Shown in pieces: positions 33,125 to 42,700 of a stretch of 64,000 bases of DNA. Below the pieces are notes generated by a model, which searched no databases, was not told where the DNA came from, and saw only the letters and a list, made by a program, of their open reading frames with translations. The position numbers and the translations under genes were made by a program. Numbering within the stretch: the stretch's first letter is position 1; the number at the start of each line of letters is the position of its first letter. Location of the stretch: contig CAKUYE010000003.1 in NCBI GenBank assembly GCA_934702375.1, positions 62,001 through 126,000 of the forward strand, given 5' to 3'. The stretch is from an uncultured Bacillota bacterium (GTDB lineage Bacteria; Bacillota; Dehalobacteriia; UBA7702).

Positions 33125-34321
33125 ATGAAAAAGACAAAAGCATTTCTCGTTGTTCTCCTCGCGATTATGACCGTATTCGCATTTGCGGCTTGCGGCGGAG
33201 ATGACAAGTCTGCCACGGACACTTCCAGCGATGGCGCAGGGATTCCCAAGGAAGACATCAAAGTGGGCGTTGTTCACATTGGTGACCCCGCAGACGGTTC
33301 CGGCTACTCCTACACTCATGACCTTGGTATTCAGGGTATGCAGAAGAACATCGGTCTCTCTGACGATCAGATCCATCGCGAACTGAACGTTGCCGACGAT
33401 GATGCGAATGCTATCCGTACCGCAATCGAAAACTGCATTGCAGACGGTTGCAACATCATCTTCACCACCAGCTATGGTTATATGGAAACCACTGCAGAAT
33501 TGGCTGAAGAATATCCTGATGTTTACTTCTCCCATGGCACCGGTTATATGTCCAACGACAAAAACTTCAATAACTATTTCGGTCGTATCTACCAGGCTCG
33601 TTACCTCACCGGTATCGCTGCCGGTCTCAAAACCGAATCCAATAAGATCGGTTATGTTGCCGCATACGGCACCGAATTGGCAGAAACCTGCTCCGGGATC
33701 AACGCTTTTGCCCTTGGCGTACAGTCCGTTAATCCCGATGCTGTTGTTTATGTAAAAACTTTAAACAGCTGGTTTGACCCCACTAACGAAACTGCCTATG
33801 CCGAAGCTCTTACCGAAATGGGCTGCGATGTTATCGCACAGCATTGCGATACCGCAAATCCCCAGCTCGCTGCTGAAAAAGCCGGCGTATTTGGTGTTGG
33901 CTACAACTCCGATATGGCAAAAGATGCTCCGAAAGCTGTTTTGACCTCCGCTATTTGGCACTGGGATGTTTATTACACCACTGCTGTACAGGCTGTAATC
34001 GACGGCACCTGGAGTGAAATGGGCAACTACTATGGCGGTATCAAAGAAGGTATCGTTGGTATTACCGATTTGAGCGATCTTTGCGTAAAAGGCACTCAGG
34101 AAAAAATCGATGCTGTAGATGCTCTCTTCATGGATGGCAGCTGGGATGTATTCTCCGGCGTAAAACTTACCTTTGACGACTCCAATGCTGTTGTTAAAAC
34201 CGATGCTGACCTCGTTGATGCTGACGGCAACGTTGTTGTAAAAGCCGGCGAAGGTTCCGTTGAAGACTCTGTGATCCAGGGCTCCATGGATTATTTCGTA
34301 AAAGGCGTTGAACTGAAATAA
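33125..34321 (+). CDS. BMP-family nucleoside-binding lipoprotein
   Basis: A 398-residue extracellular binding protein. The lipoprotein signal LLAIMTVFAFAACG ends at the modified Cys (about residue 23). The mature part begins with the PnrA/Med-type fold (VGVVHIGDPADGSGYSYTHDLG), with FTTSYGYMETTAELAEEYPDVYFSH and GVGYNSDMAKDAPKAVLTS typical of BMP proteins that bind purine nucleosides. Codons are strongly biased (GTT, GCT, ACC, AAA), as in other heavily translated genes here such as mtaB. GGAGG precedes the ATG. A stable hairpin follows the stop and may protect this part of the message. Confidence 0.93.
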   Translation: MKKTKAFLVVLLAIMTVFAFAACGGDDKSATDTSSDGAGIPKEDIKVGVVHIGDPADGSGYSYTHDLGIQGMQKNIGLSDDQIHRELNVADDDANAIRTAIENCIADGCNIIFTTSYGYMETTAELAEEYPDVYFSHGTGYMSNDKNFNNYFGRIYQARYLTGIAAGLKTESNKIGYVAAYGTELAETCSGINAFALGVQSVNPDAVVYVKTLNSWFDPTNETAYAEALTEMGCDVIAQHCDTANPQLAAEKAGVFGVGYNSDMAKDAPKAVLTSAIWHWDVYYTTAVQAVIDGTWSEMGNYYGGIKEGIVGITDLSDLCVKGTQEKIDAVDALFMDGSWDVFSGVKLTFDDSNAVVKTDADLVDADGNVVVKAGEGSVEDSVIQGSMDYFVKGVELK

Positions 34322-34340
34322 TTTCAAGTAATTTCAAGGC

Positions 34341-34365
34341 AAAGGAGTGCCAACGGCACTCCTTT
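34341..34365 (+). promoter_or_regulatory. Intercistronic hairpin after the binding-protein gene
   Basis: AAAGGAGTGCC (34341-34351) pairs perfectly with GGCACTCCTTT (34355-34365) around a 3-base loop and has no T run. In other binding-protein operons such hairpins keep the binding-protein message more abundant than that of the membrane subunits. Confidence 0.6.
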
Positions 34366-34385
34366 GTTCTTATTGGAAGGGTTAA

Positions 34386-37124
34386 ATGACCATGACTGAA
34401 AAAGAATCCATCGCAATATCGCTGCATGGCATTTCAAAATCGTTTGGTTCCACCATTGCCAACGACAATATTGACCTCTCCTTGCGCAAAGGGGAGATCC
34501 TCGCCTTGTTGGGGGAAAACGGTTCCGGTAAAACGACGCTGATGAATATGCTCTCCGGTATTTACAAGCCGGATAGCGGCGAAATCTATGTGAACGGGGA
34601 GCTTGTTTCCATCAATTCCCCGGAAGATTCCAAAAATCTGGGAATCGGTATGGTTCATCAGCATTTTAAGCTGGTGGAAAATTTTACGGCGGCCGATAAT
34701 ATCTGGATCGGGAATGAAGATGACAAAGATTTTTTCCTGAAAAAATCAAGATATGAAAAGATCCGCCAAATCAGTGAGGACTTTGGCTTTGAAATTAATC
34801 CGGAAAAACTCGTCTCGGATATGTCCGTTTCGGAAAAACAGACCATCGAGATTTTAAAAGTCCTTTATTACGGTGCAGGTATCCTGATCCTTGATGAACC
34901 GACGGCGGTTTTGACTCATCAGGAAACTCAAAAGCTCTTTGCCATTTTGCGAAAAATGAGTGCCGCCGGATATTCCATCATTATCATTACCCACAAGCTC
35001 AACGAAGTTCTTGAGCTGAGTGATCGTGTGACGATTTTGCGTAAAGGGCACTCCATTGATACTGTTATTACGGCGGAAACCAATGCTCAAGAGCTGACCA
35101 ATATGATGGTAGGCCGCTCTGTGGAATTGGCGATTGATCGCCCTGAATTCGATTTCAACGAAACTTTGATGGAAGTAAGCCATCTTTCCATCCTCAATGA
35201 AGAAGGTGCCAAAGCCATTGATGATATCTCCTTTGCCATTCGCAAAGGGGAAATTCTCGGCGTCGCCGGGGTTTCCGGCTGCGGCCAAAAGGAACTGTGC
35301 GAAGCTTTAGCCGGCTTGGTACCCATTGAGTCAGGTTCGATTTTATATAAAGGGGAGCATATCGAAGGCAGCTCACCTCGGGATATTATTGAAAAAGGCA
35401 TCAGTATGAGCTTTATCCCGGAAGACCGTCTCGGTATGGGGCTTGCCGCATCCTTGAGCATCACCGATAATATGATGCTTAAGAACTATATGGAAAACAA
35501 AGGGCCTCTTGTTGACCGTAAAAAGGCCCGAGCTACTGCAGAAAAAATCATTGACGAATTGGAAGTTGTTACCCCCGGCAGCGAAACACCGGTGCGGCTC
35601 CATTCCGGCGGCAATGTTCAAAAGGTTCTTTTGGGACGTGAGATCGCTGCGGATCCTTCTGTCATTATTACGGCTTATGCGGTACGTGGTTTGGATATTA
35701 ATTCCTCTTACCTGATTTACGATATTCTGAATAAACAGAAGGAAAAAGGTGTCGGTGTCCTCTTTGTTGGAGAAGATCTCGACGTTATGCTGGAGCTTTG
35801 CGATAAGATTATGGTACTCTGTCATGGCAAGGTTACCGGCATTGTTGACGCCAAAGAGGTTGATAAGGCCTACTTGGGGTTATTGATGACGGATGCTCTT
35901 TCGGATAAACCCGAAGAAGAGTATGAAGCTTTGGATCATGTGGATATCAAAGTGGATTTCGACGAACGTCAGAAAAAAAATGAAACACACAAGCAGAAAA
36001 AGAAATCGGCACATGAACCTCCGATCCACCTTTCAAAGCGTAAGCCTTTGACTCGTATGCAAAGCTTCCTGTTCTATCTGGCAGCCATTGGTTTATCTTT
36101 GGTTCTTGGCGGTATTCTTGTGGCTTGTATGGGCGTCAATCCCTTCCTGTATTATAAAACGATGGTGGTTGGCTGCTTTGAAAATGCCATTTATCTTCGT
36201 GGTTTTATCCGTATCGTTATTCCCTTGGCGATTACAGCTTTAGGGATCGCCTATGCGTTCAAAATGCGATTTTGGAATATCGGCGGTAATGGCCAGTTTA
36301 TTATGGGGGCCATCGGCGCAACCACTGTGGGGCTTGCTCTGGGCAACACCATGCCGCCTATCGTTGTTTTGCCTTTGGCCTTTTTGTCCGGTGCACTCTT
36401 TGGCGGTTTGTATGGTTTGATTCCTGCCGTTTTGAAAGTAAAGTACAATACCAACGAAACATTGTTGACATTGATGCTGAACTACATTGCTTTTTACATT
36501 CTCACGTATTTGAAAAACACCATGTTTTTCCGTCGTCTCAGTGAGACCGGCGCCGTGGTACGTCCGGACTTTAAAACGTTGCCCCAGGGGGCATGGCAGC
36601 CGGAGATCAATTTCTTTGGTGTGGATGTGGATATTTCCATTTTAATTCTTTTTGCTCTGGTGATTTTCACCTGGATCTATTTCTCCAGATCAAAACAGGG
36701 CTTTGAAATCAGTGTGGTGGGGGATAGTAAAAACACCGCTCGCTATGCCGGGATGAATGTGAATCGTGTTGTTCTTCGCACCATGTTCCTCTCTTCTGCG
36801 ATTATTGGTATCGGCGGTATGCTCCAGGCTACCGGCTCTGCCGCCGGGCATATGCTCAGTGACGGTATTACAGCCAATGTCGGGTTTACCGGTATTATCG
36901 TTGCCTGGTTGGCAAAGCTCAATGCATTTGGTGTGTTGATCGTTGCTTGTCTCCTTGGTTTATTACAGAAGGGTGCATCGGTTTGCGAAAGCGTTTTTGC
37001 GATCTCTTCTTCTGCTTCGGATATTTTGGAAGGGATCATTCTCTTTACGATTCTGGCTGCGGATTTCTTTATCCGTTATAAAGTATCCTTCCAGTTTGGG
37101 AAAAAAGGGAAGGAGGATAAGTAA
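34386..37124 (+). CDS. Fused ABC transporter: two ATPase domains plus permease (BMP/nucleoside type)
   Basis: One 912-residue chain that in most bacteria is two proteins (NupO and NupP of Bacillus). Residues about 10-250 and 265-510 are the two ATPase domains; the first has GENGSGKTTLM and ILILDEPTAVLT, the second a naturally altered Walker A (GVSGCGQKEL) and SGGNVQKVLLGREI. The second Walker B reads VIITAYAVRGLD, further from consensus than usual. A charged linker (about 525-555, KKNETHKQKKKSAHE) leads to the permease (about 560-905) with eight or nine helices, including GIAYAFKMRFWNIGGNGQF. The frame is open throughout, so this is a real gene fusion. It is followed 2 bases later by the second permease. 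Confidence 0.93.
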   Translation: MTMTEKESIAISLHGISKSFGSTIANDNIDLSLRKGEILALLGENGSGKTTLMNMLSGIYKPDSGEIYVNGELVSINSPEDSKNLGIGMVHQHFKLVENFTAADNIWIGNEDDKDFFLKKSRYEKIRQISEDFGFEINPEKLVSDMSVSEKQTIEILKVLYYGAGILILDEPTAVLTHQETQKLFAILRKMSAAGYSIIIITHKLNEVLELSDRVTILRKGHSIDTVITAETNAQELTNMMVGRSVELAIDRPEFDFNETLMEVSHLSILNEEGAKAIDDISFAIRKGEILGVAGVSGCGQKELCEALAGLVPIESGSILYKGEHIEGSSPRDIIEKGISMSFIPEDRLGMGLAASLSITDNMMLKNYMENKGPLVDRKKARATAEKIIDELEVVTPGSETPVRLHSGGNVQKVLLGREIAADPSVIITAYAVRGLDINSSYLIYDILNKQKEKGVGVLFVGEDLDVMLELCDKIMVLCHGKVTGIVDAKEVDKAYLGLLMTDALSDKPEEEYEALDHVDIKVDFDERQKKNETHKQKKKSAHEPPIHLSKRKPLTRMQSFLFYLAAIGLSLVLGGILVACMGVNPFLYYKTMVVGCFENAIYLRGFIRIVIPLAITALGIAYAFKMRFWNIGGNGQFIMGAIGATTVGLALGNTMPPIVVLPLAFLSGALFGGLYGLIPAVLKVKYNTNETLLTLMLNYIAFYILTYLKNTMFFRRLSETGAVVRPDFKTLPQGAWQPEINFFGVDVDISILILFALVIFTWIYFSRSKQGFEISVVGDSKNTARYAGMNVNRVVLRTMFLSSAIIGIGGMLQATGSAAGHMLSDGITANVGFTGIIVAWLAKLNAFGVLIVACLLGLLQKGASVCESVFAISSSASDILEGIILFTILAADFFIRYKVSFQFGKKGKEDK

Positions 37125-37126
37125 AA

Positions 37127-38113
37127 ATGGCAGTAATTATCAGTTTTCTTTATTATGCAGTACGTATGGGTACGCCGCTGCTTTTTGCAACTACCGGTGA
37201 AGTGATTACAGAACGTGCCGGTAACCTTAACCTTGGGGTTGAGGGGATGATGGCCGTCGGTGCGATTTGCGGTTATTGCCTGGGCTGCTTTACGAACAGT
37301 CTGATCATTGCCTTGCTGGCAGCCTTTGTGTCTGCAGCTCTTTGTGCAGGGATCTACGCGGTGTTGACCGTAACCTTCCAAACAAACCAGACCGTTACCG
37401 GTCTTGCTCTTACGATCTTTGGGAATGGTGTATATCTCTTTATTGGTCGTATGCTTACAAAATCCGGCTCTTTCCCGCGTCTTTCCGATGCCGAACATTT
37501 GCAGCGCATCGTTGCGGATAATGGGATTCCTCTTCTTCGTGATATCCCTTACCTTGGACGGTTGCTGTTCTCCTATAATATTTTCGTTTATCTCGGTATT
37601 ATTGTAGCGGTGGTATGCTGGCTGTATATCCTTAAGACCAAAAAGGGTCTGAAGGTTCGGGCCGTTGGCGAAAATCCCGGGGCGGCGGATGCTTCCGGTG
37701 TAAATGTAAACCGTGAAAAGTACCTTAATATCATTATCGGCGGTGGGATTTGCGGTCTTGGCGGCTGTTACATGGCTTTTGTCACCAACGGCGGTTCCTG
37801 GAATGAAACCTGGATCAACGGTATGGGGTGGATTGCCGTAGCCCTCGTTATTTTTGCAAACTGGAATCCTTTAAAGGCTATTTTCGGTTCCTTCTTCTTT
37901 GGGATGTTTAATGTGTTGATGGCATGGAAGGGGAATTTGGCAGATGCATTCCCCACGGTGTTGGGTTGGCTTTCAATGATCCCCAATGAATTTTACCAGC
38001 TGCTGCCCTTCCTCATTACAGCTCTTGTTTTGGCCATTGAATCGGCACGTAAGAAAAAGAATAGCGCAGAGCCGGCTTATCTAAGTCAAAATTACTATCG
38101 TGAGGAACGATAA
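37127..38113 (+). CDS. ABC transporter permease, BMP/nucleoside type (NupQ-like)
   Basis: A 328-residue membrane protein that pairs with the permease half of the preceding fusion. It has about eight helices and the family segment RMGTPLLFATTGEVITERAGNLNLGVEGMMAVGAICGY, followed by GVNVNREKYLNIIIGGGICGLGGCYM, the loop that contacts the ATPase. AAGGAGG lies in the end of the upstream gene. Together the four-gene set (xpt, BMP protein, fusion, this permease) forms a complete purine-nucleoside importer. Confidence 0.93.
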   Translation: MAVIISFLYYAVRMGTPLLFATTGEVITERAGNLNLGVEGMMAVGAICGYCLGCFTNSLIIALLAAFVSAALCAGIYAVLTVTFQTNQTVTGLALTIFGNGVYLFIGRMLTKSGSFPRLSDAEHLQRIVADNGIPLLRDIPYLGRLLFSYNIFVYLGIIVAVVCWLYILKTKKGLKVRAVGENPGAADASGVNVNREKYLNIIIGGGICGLGGCYMAFVTNGGSWNETWINGMGWIAVALVIFANWNPLKAIFGSFFFGMFNVLMAWKGNLADAFPTVLGWLSMIPNEFYQLLPFLITALVLAIESARKKKNSAEPAYLSQNYYREER

Positions 38114-38175
38114 CTCATCAAAAAAACTGCGAACGGAATTTTCTATGTCGATTTTGTGAGATGTTCTGAAATGAA

Positions 38176-38204
38176 TTGACTATGATTTTTACTTGTACTA
38201 TAAT
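38176..38204 (+). promoter_or_regulatory. Sigma-A promoter for the subtilisin gene
   Basis: TTGACT (38176-38181), a 17-base spacer and TATAAT (38199-38204), 34 bases before the start codon. Confidence 0.7.
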
Positions 38205-38237
38205 ATTAAATAACGCAAAATTTAGGATGAGGTAGAA

Positions 38238-40022
38238 ATGAAAAAACGCAGACTTCTTTTTAGCTTAATAATGGTTTTTGGCGCTGTTTTTCTTTGTTCT
38301 TTCGGTGCTTACGGACAAACAGATGATAATGATTGGGTTATTAGTATCTCTTCCTCTGTGACTTCCTCTGAGCGAGAGGCTCTTTGTGAAGAATATGATT
38401 TAGAACCCTTGATCGATATTTATTATCGTACCGATGAAGCAACGGCAAAAGAATTACTGGCAAAAAATCTTGTGGAAACCGCAGAGCCTTCCGGCTTGGG
38501 AGTTCTTTGTGATATGACGACTTCCGCAAGCTATTATAATGATACCCACTTTGACGAACAGTGGGCATTTTCCGCTGTGAATATTGAAGATTGCTGGCGT
38601 TACTATAGCAAAGGATCGAAGGATGTGACCGTTTGCGTAATTGATTCGGGTTTTTATTATGAACACGAGGATGCAACGCGCAACTATGTGGCAGGGAAGG
38701 ACTATGTTCTTTCCACCAAGGATCAGGAAGTGATCAATACTTATGATGACGCCTCTCACGGTACTTCTTGTGCCGGATTGCTTGGTGCGGATACCAATAA
38801 TGAGCTTGGTATTGCAGGGATCTGTAAGGATATTACGGTCGTGATTCAGCGCGCATTCTATTATGATAAAGAAAAGAAGGAACGGGTGGCCAAAGACGCA
38901 GATCTTGCCGCTGCCATTAAAGATGCCGTTGATGTCTATCAGGCTGATGTGATCAGTATGAGTTTTCTTTGCGACGATTCGCCTTATTTAAAAGCGGCTT
39001 GCCAATATGCGGCAGAAAAAGGTGTTATTTTATGTGCCGCCGCCGGAAATAATGCCGGAACCGGCAGTGCGTTGCGCTATCCGGCAGCATACGATGGTGT
39101 GATCGGTGTTGCCGCCGTTGATGAAGACTTGAATGCTGCGATTTTTTCTGCACGGAACTCCTCTGTGGATTGCAGTGCCCCCGGTGTAGATGTCCTTACC
39201 TTGGGAAACCCTGCCAGCAATGAAGACAGCGGCATTGGGAAATATCGCAAAGTCAGCGGTACTTCCCTTGCAACTCCTTTTGTTGCCGGCTTGGCGGTTA
39301 TGGTGAAGTCTTTAAATCCGGAAATCAACGGCACTGATTTTATGGAGCTGTTGAAAGTCAGCTGCCATGATCTGGGGGATGCCGGATATGATATGACTTA
39401 TGGCTATGGTCTGGTGGATTATGCGAAAATGATGAAAGCCTTTTATGACCGGAAGGATGATAATATCTTCGACGATGTTTCCAAGGAAAAATGGTATTAC
39501 CGTCCGATTCTGGATGTTTATCATAAAGGACTCATGGTCGGTGTTGATAAAACGGTCTTTGGTCCCAATGCAACGCTGACCCGTGGGATGTTGGCAACGG
39601 TCATTTATCGTATGGCCGGTTCTCCGGAATACGAAGCGGCATGTCCTTTTGAAGATGTTGATGCCGGAGAGTGGTATTACTCGGCGGTGACCTGGTGCGC
39701 GGAAAATAAAATTGTTTACGGCCGCAGTGAGACGGTTTTTGACCCGACAACAGATATTTCCCGCCAGGAAATGATGGTGATTTTGTACCGATATTTCAAT
39801 CTTTATCTTAAAGAGCCGTTGAAGGATCTCGGTAAGGATGCCCATTTTACCGATGAAGCGGATATTGCGGATTGGGCAAAGGACGGTGTGATGGAGATGG
39901 TTCGAGCCGATGTGATCAGCGGTTTTGAAGATGGCACCTTACGTCCCTTTGAAGGTGCTACTCGAGCTCAGACCGCAAGCATTATTTCCGGATTGACATC
40001 GTTGGATAAAACAAAAAGATAA
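38238..40022 (+). CDS. S8 subtilisin-like serine protease with three S-layer-homology repeats
   Basis: A 594-residue exported protease. A signal peptide (residues 1-26, cleaving after a GAYG-like site) is followed by a short pro-region, then the S8 domain with Asp in CVIDSGFYYEHEDA, His in ASHGTSCAGLLGA and Ser in SGTSLATPFVAG. The last 170 residues are three SLH modules, starting about IFDDVSKEKWYY, PFEDVDAGEWYY and HFTDEADIADWA, which bind pyruvylated secondary cell-wall polymers. This shows an S-layer-type cell surface. Possible roles are peptide supply or processing of surface proteins. It has its own promoter and terminator. Confidence 0.93.
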   Translation: MKKRRLLFSLIMVFGAVFLCSFGAYGQTDDNDWVISISSSVTSSEREALCEEYDLEPLIDIYYRTDEATAKELLAKNLVETAEPSGLGVLCDMTTSASYYNDTHFDEQWAFSAVNIEDCWRYYSKGSKDVTVCVIDSGFYYEHEDATRNYVAGKDYVLSTKDQEVINTYDDASHGTSCAGLLGADTNNELGIAGICKDITVVIQRAFYYDKEKKERVAKDADLAAAIKDAVDVYQADVISMSFLCDDSPYLKAACQYAAEKGVILCAAAGNNAGTGSALRYPAAYDGVIGVAAVDEDLNAAIFSARNSSVDCSAPGVDVLTLGNPASNEDSGIGKYRKVSGTSLATPFVAGLAVMVKSLNPEINGTDFMELLKVSCHDLGDAGYDMTYGYGLVDYAKMMKAFYDRKDDNIFDDVSKEKWYYRPILDVYHKGLMVGVDKTVFGPNATLTRGMLATVIYRMAGSPEYEAACPFEDVDAGEWYYSAVTWCAENKIVYGRSETVFDPTTDISRQEMMVILYRYFNLYLKEPLKDLGKDAHFTDEADIADWAKDGVMEMVRADVISGFEDGTLRPFEGATRAQTASIISGLTSLDKTKR

Positions 40023-40030
40023 AAGAAAAG

Positions 40031-40058
40031 CCGACAGACTTTAAGTCTGTCGGTTTTT
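40031..40058 (+). terminator. Intrinsic terminator after the subtilisin gene
   Basis: CCGACAGACTT (40031-40041) and AAGTCTGTCGG (40043-40053) form a perfect 11-bp stem followed by five T. Confidence 0.85.
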
Positions 40059-40066
40059 GTATACGC

Positions 40067-40351
40067 TCAGATCAGCGTTTTTGCTTCTTCGTAGAGCTTG
40101 CGGATACCGGTGCGAAACTCTTCTTCGCTAAATACTTTTTCTTCCTCCATATTGTAGTAGTCGAATGGGTCGTAGGCGCGGCAAAGCGTTTTTACCTTCT
40201 TTTCCATTAATTGAGAAAATGCAGGGTTTTCGTCGTCCAGATTGTGAGAATAAAAGGAATAAGTGACTGGAAAATCGTAGGAAAAGTCCTCGGCATTGAT
40301 TTCCCCGTTTAAAAAAGATTCGATTTTTTTCATTACAGCTTCAATATTCAT
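40067..40351 (-). CDS. Hypothetical acidic protein, 94 residues
   Basis: I do not recognise a family. The protein is soluble and acidic, with a central aromatic stretch (DFPVTYSFYSHNLDDENPAF) and a helical C-terminal half (EEEFRTGIRKLYEEAKTLI). Small acidic proteins of this look are often immunity or antitoxin-like, but nothing here identifies a partner. It sits alone on the minus strand between the subtilisin and arcA. Confidence 0.6.
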   Translation of the reverse strand: MNIEAVMKKIESFLNGEINAEDFSYDFPVTYSFYSHNLDDENPAFSQLMEKKVKTLCRAYDPFDYYNMEEEKVFSEEEFRTGIRKLYEEAKTLI

Positions 40352-40460
40352 GATTAGAGTATATCAATTTTTAAGTTTTTTCGCAAGGGATAATTTTCCT
40401 GTATTTTTATGGCATACCTTTTTTTCTTTTTCGCAAGCTAAGGGAAACAAAGGAAATGAG

Positions 40461-41696
40461 GTGGCTTTTTTGCAAGACCAGGCGATCCACGTTCATTCCG
40501 AGATCGGGCAGTTGAAAAAGGTGATGCTGCACCGCCCCGGCAAAGAACTGGAAAATTTAATGCCGGAATATCTGGATCGATTATTATTTGATGATATTCC
40601 TTATTTGAAAGTAGCTCAGGAAGAGCATGATGCTTTTGCCGCCGTGCTGAGAAAGCATGGTGCAGAGGTTGTTTATTTAGAGGATCTCGTGGAGGAATCC
40701 TTAGTAGATGACGGGGTCAAGCAGCAGTTTATTTATGATGTGCTGAAAGAAGCACAATTGACAACGACCAGAGAAACGGAGATCATGACGGAATATTTTT
40801 CATCTCTCCCCACAAAAGAGATGATCTCCAAAATGATGGCCGGTGTGCGGAAATCCGATGTAGAGCAATTTGAGGGACATACTTTAAGTGATTTTATTCG
40901 CCACGTCCATAGTGAATATCCCTTTGCCATGGATCCTATGCCGAATCTTTATTTTACCCGGGATCCCTTTGCTTCGGTGGGCAATGGAGTAACGATTCAT
41001 CGGATGTATTCGGAAACCAGACGGCGGGAAACGGTATTTGCTTCCTATATTTTTTCTTATCACCCTCTTTATAAAAATACAACAATATGGTATAATAGAA
41101 CCGAAGATTCCTCTCTGGAGGGCGGCGATATTCTGATCCTCAACCCGAAAACCGTCGCTATCGGTATTTCTCAACGCACCCATGAAAGCGCTATTGAGAA
41201 ATTTACCCAGCGGTTGCTTTCCGATGAGAGTAATTTTGAAAAAATCCTGGCCTTTAATATACCGAAAGAGCGTACTTTTATGCATCTTGATACGGTCTTC
41301 ACCATGGTGGATCACAATAAATTTACGGTGCATCCCAATATTCTAAAGGATATGGATGTATTTGTGATCGAACGCAAGGAAGGAAAGATTCGTATCCGGA
41401 TGGAAGCGGGCTCTTTGGCGGATATTTTGAAGAAAAACCTGGAGTTGGATGAAGTGACTCTCATTGCCTGCGGCAGCAACAGTGTGATTGATGCTGCTCG
41501 GGAGCAGTGGAATGACGGTTCCAATACTTTGGCCATTGCCCCCGGCGAGGTTGTTGTTTATGCCAGAAATTATGTAACCAATGAAATTTTAAAAGAAGCC
41601 GGGATTCAAATTCATGAGATCCCAGGTTCCGAACTGTCCCGAGGCCGCGGCGGCCCTCGTTGTATGAGTATGCCGTTGATTCGGGCAGATTTATAA
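40461..41696 (+). CDS. arcA: Arginine deiminase
   Basis: A protein of about 411 residues that hydrolyses arginine to citrulline and ammonia. It has the family segments VHSEIGQLKKVMLHRPGKELENL, PMPNLYFTRDPFASVGNG, the His/Glu region (MHLDTVFTMVDHNKF), and the catalytic Cys in RGRGGPRCMSMPLIR near the C-terminus. The start is probably GTG 40461 (AAAGGA six bases upstream) or TTG 40470; a longer frame from 40296 lacks any signal. Followed 14 bases later by arcB. It begins the ADI pathway, which yields ATP if carbamate kinase is present elsewhere. Confidence 0.93.
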   Translation: MAFLQDQAIHVHSEIGQLKKVMLHRPGKELENLMPEYLDRLLFDDIPYLKVAQEEHDAFAAVLRKHGAEVVYLEDLVEESLVDDGVKQQFIYDVLKEAQLTTTRETEIMTEYFSSLPTKEMISKMMAGVRKSDVEQFEGHTLSDFIRHVHSEYPFAMDPMPNLYFTRDPFASVGNGVTIHRMYSETRRRETVFASYIFSYHPLYKNTTIWYNRTEDSSLEGGDILILNPKTVAIGISQRTHESAIEKFTQRLLSDESNFEKILAFNIPKERTFMHLDTVFTMVDHNKFTVHPNILKDMDVFVIERKEGKIRIRMEAGSLADILKKNLELDEVTLIACGSNSVIDAAREQWNDGSNTLAIAPGEVVVYARNYVTNEILKEAGIQIHEIPGSELSRGRGGPRCMSMPLIRADL

Positions 41697-41710
41697 GGAG
41701 GAAAACAACT

Positions 41711-42700
41711 ATGCCAATGAATTTAAAGGGAAGAAGTTTCTTAACGCTGATGGATTTTACACCGGAGGAAATTCGCTATTTGCTGGATCTGGCCGCAGAT
41801 CTGAAAGCGAAGAAAAAATCCGGGATATTGGATGAACCTCTGTTGAGAGGAAAAAATGTGGCCTTGCTTTTTGAAAAGACCTCTACCCGTACGCGCTGTT
41901 CCTTTGAAGTGGCCTGTCATGACGAAGGGGCTCATGTGACCTACCTTGACGCCAAAAGCTCACAGATGGGGAAAAAGGAATCTATTGAAGATACCGCAAA
42001 GGTTTTGGGTCGTCTTTTTGATGGGATCGAATATCGCGGTTTTGACCAGAAAACCGTGGAAGATCTGGCCAAATATTCCGGTGTACCGGTATTCAATGGT
42101 CTTACCGATGTGGATCATCCCACCCAGATTTTAGCAGATATGCTTACCATTGAGGAGCATTGCACCAAGCCTCTGCAAAAGGTAAAGGTGGTGTTCTGCG
42201 GAGATATCCGTAACAATATGTGCTATGCCTGGATGTATGGCTGCGCCAAAATGGGGATGCACTTTGTGGCCTATGGCCCGGCTTCTCTCAAGGTCGATGA
42301 GGATGTTTTGGCCGCCGCCAATGCCGTTGCCAAGGATACCGGCGCGGTAATTGAGGTTTCCGATGATATTTCCGCCATCAAAGACGCCGATGTTCTCTAC
42401 AGTGATATTTGGGCATCTATGGGGGAAGAGGATAAAATCCCGGAACGGGTAAAAATGCTCACGCCCTTTAAAATTACAATGGAAATGTTGGAGGCTACCG
42501 GCAACCCGGATGTGCTGTTCCTGCACTGCCTGCCTTCTTTCCACGATTTTGAAACGACCATGGCCAAGGAATGGATGGACAAAGGCTATGATATTCGTGA
42601 GGTCACCGATGAGGTGTTCCGCAGCAAGCATTCGGTTGTTTTTGATGAGGCTGAAAACAGAATGCATACCATTAAGGCTGTACTTACTGCCATGATTTGA
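41711..42700 (+). CDS. arcB: Ornithine carbamoyltransferase, catabolic
   Basis: A 329-residue enzyme converting citrulline and phosphate to ornithine and carbamoyl phosphate. The carbamoyl-phosphate site is STRTRCSFEVA, and further hallmarks are DHPTQILADM and FLHCLPSFHD. AAGGAGG lies just before ATG 41711, inside the end of arcA. Its position between arcA and an antiporter supports the catabolic direction. Confidence 0.94.
   Translation: MPMNLKGRSFLTLMDFTPEEIRYLLDLAADLKAKKKSGILDEPLLRGKNVALLFEKTSTRTRCSFEVACHDEGAHVTYLDAKSSQMGKKESIEDTAKVLGRLFDGIEYRGFDQKTVEDLAKYSGVPVFNGLTDVDHPTQILADMLTIEEHCTKPLQKVKVVFCGDIRNNMCYAWMYGCAKMGMHFVAYGPASLKVDEDVLAAANAVAKDTGAVIEVSDDISAIKDADVLYSDIWASMGEEDKIPERVKMLTPFKITMEMLEATGNPDVLFLHCLPSFHDFETTMAKEWMDKGYDIREVTDEVFRSKHSVVFDEAENRMHTIKAVLTAMI

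Noticed and set aside
41086..41098. TGGTATAAT inside arcA as a promoter for arcB
   Set aside because: It lies well inside the arcA coding sequence, 600 bases before arcB, and arcB follows arcA with a 14-base gap. It may be chance in an A/T-rich stretch.
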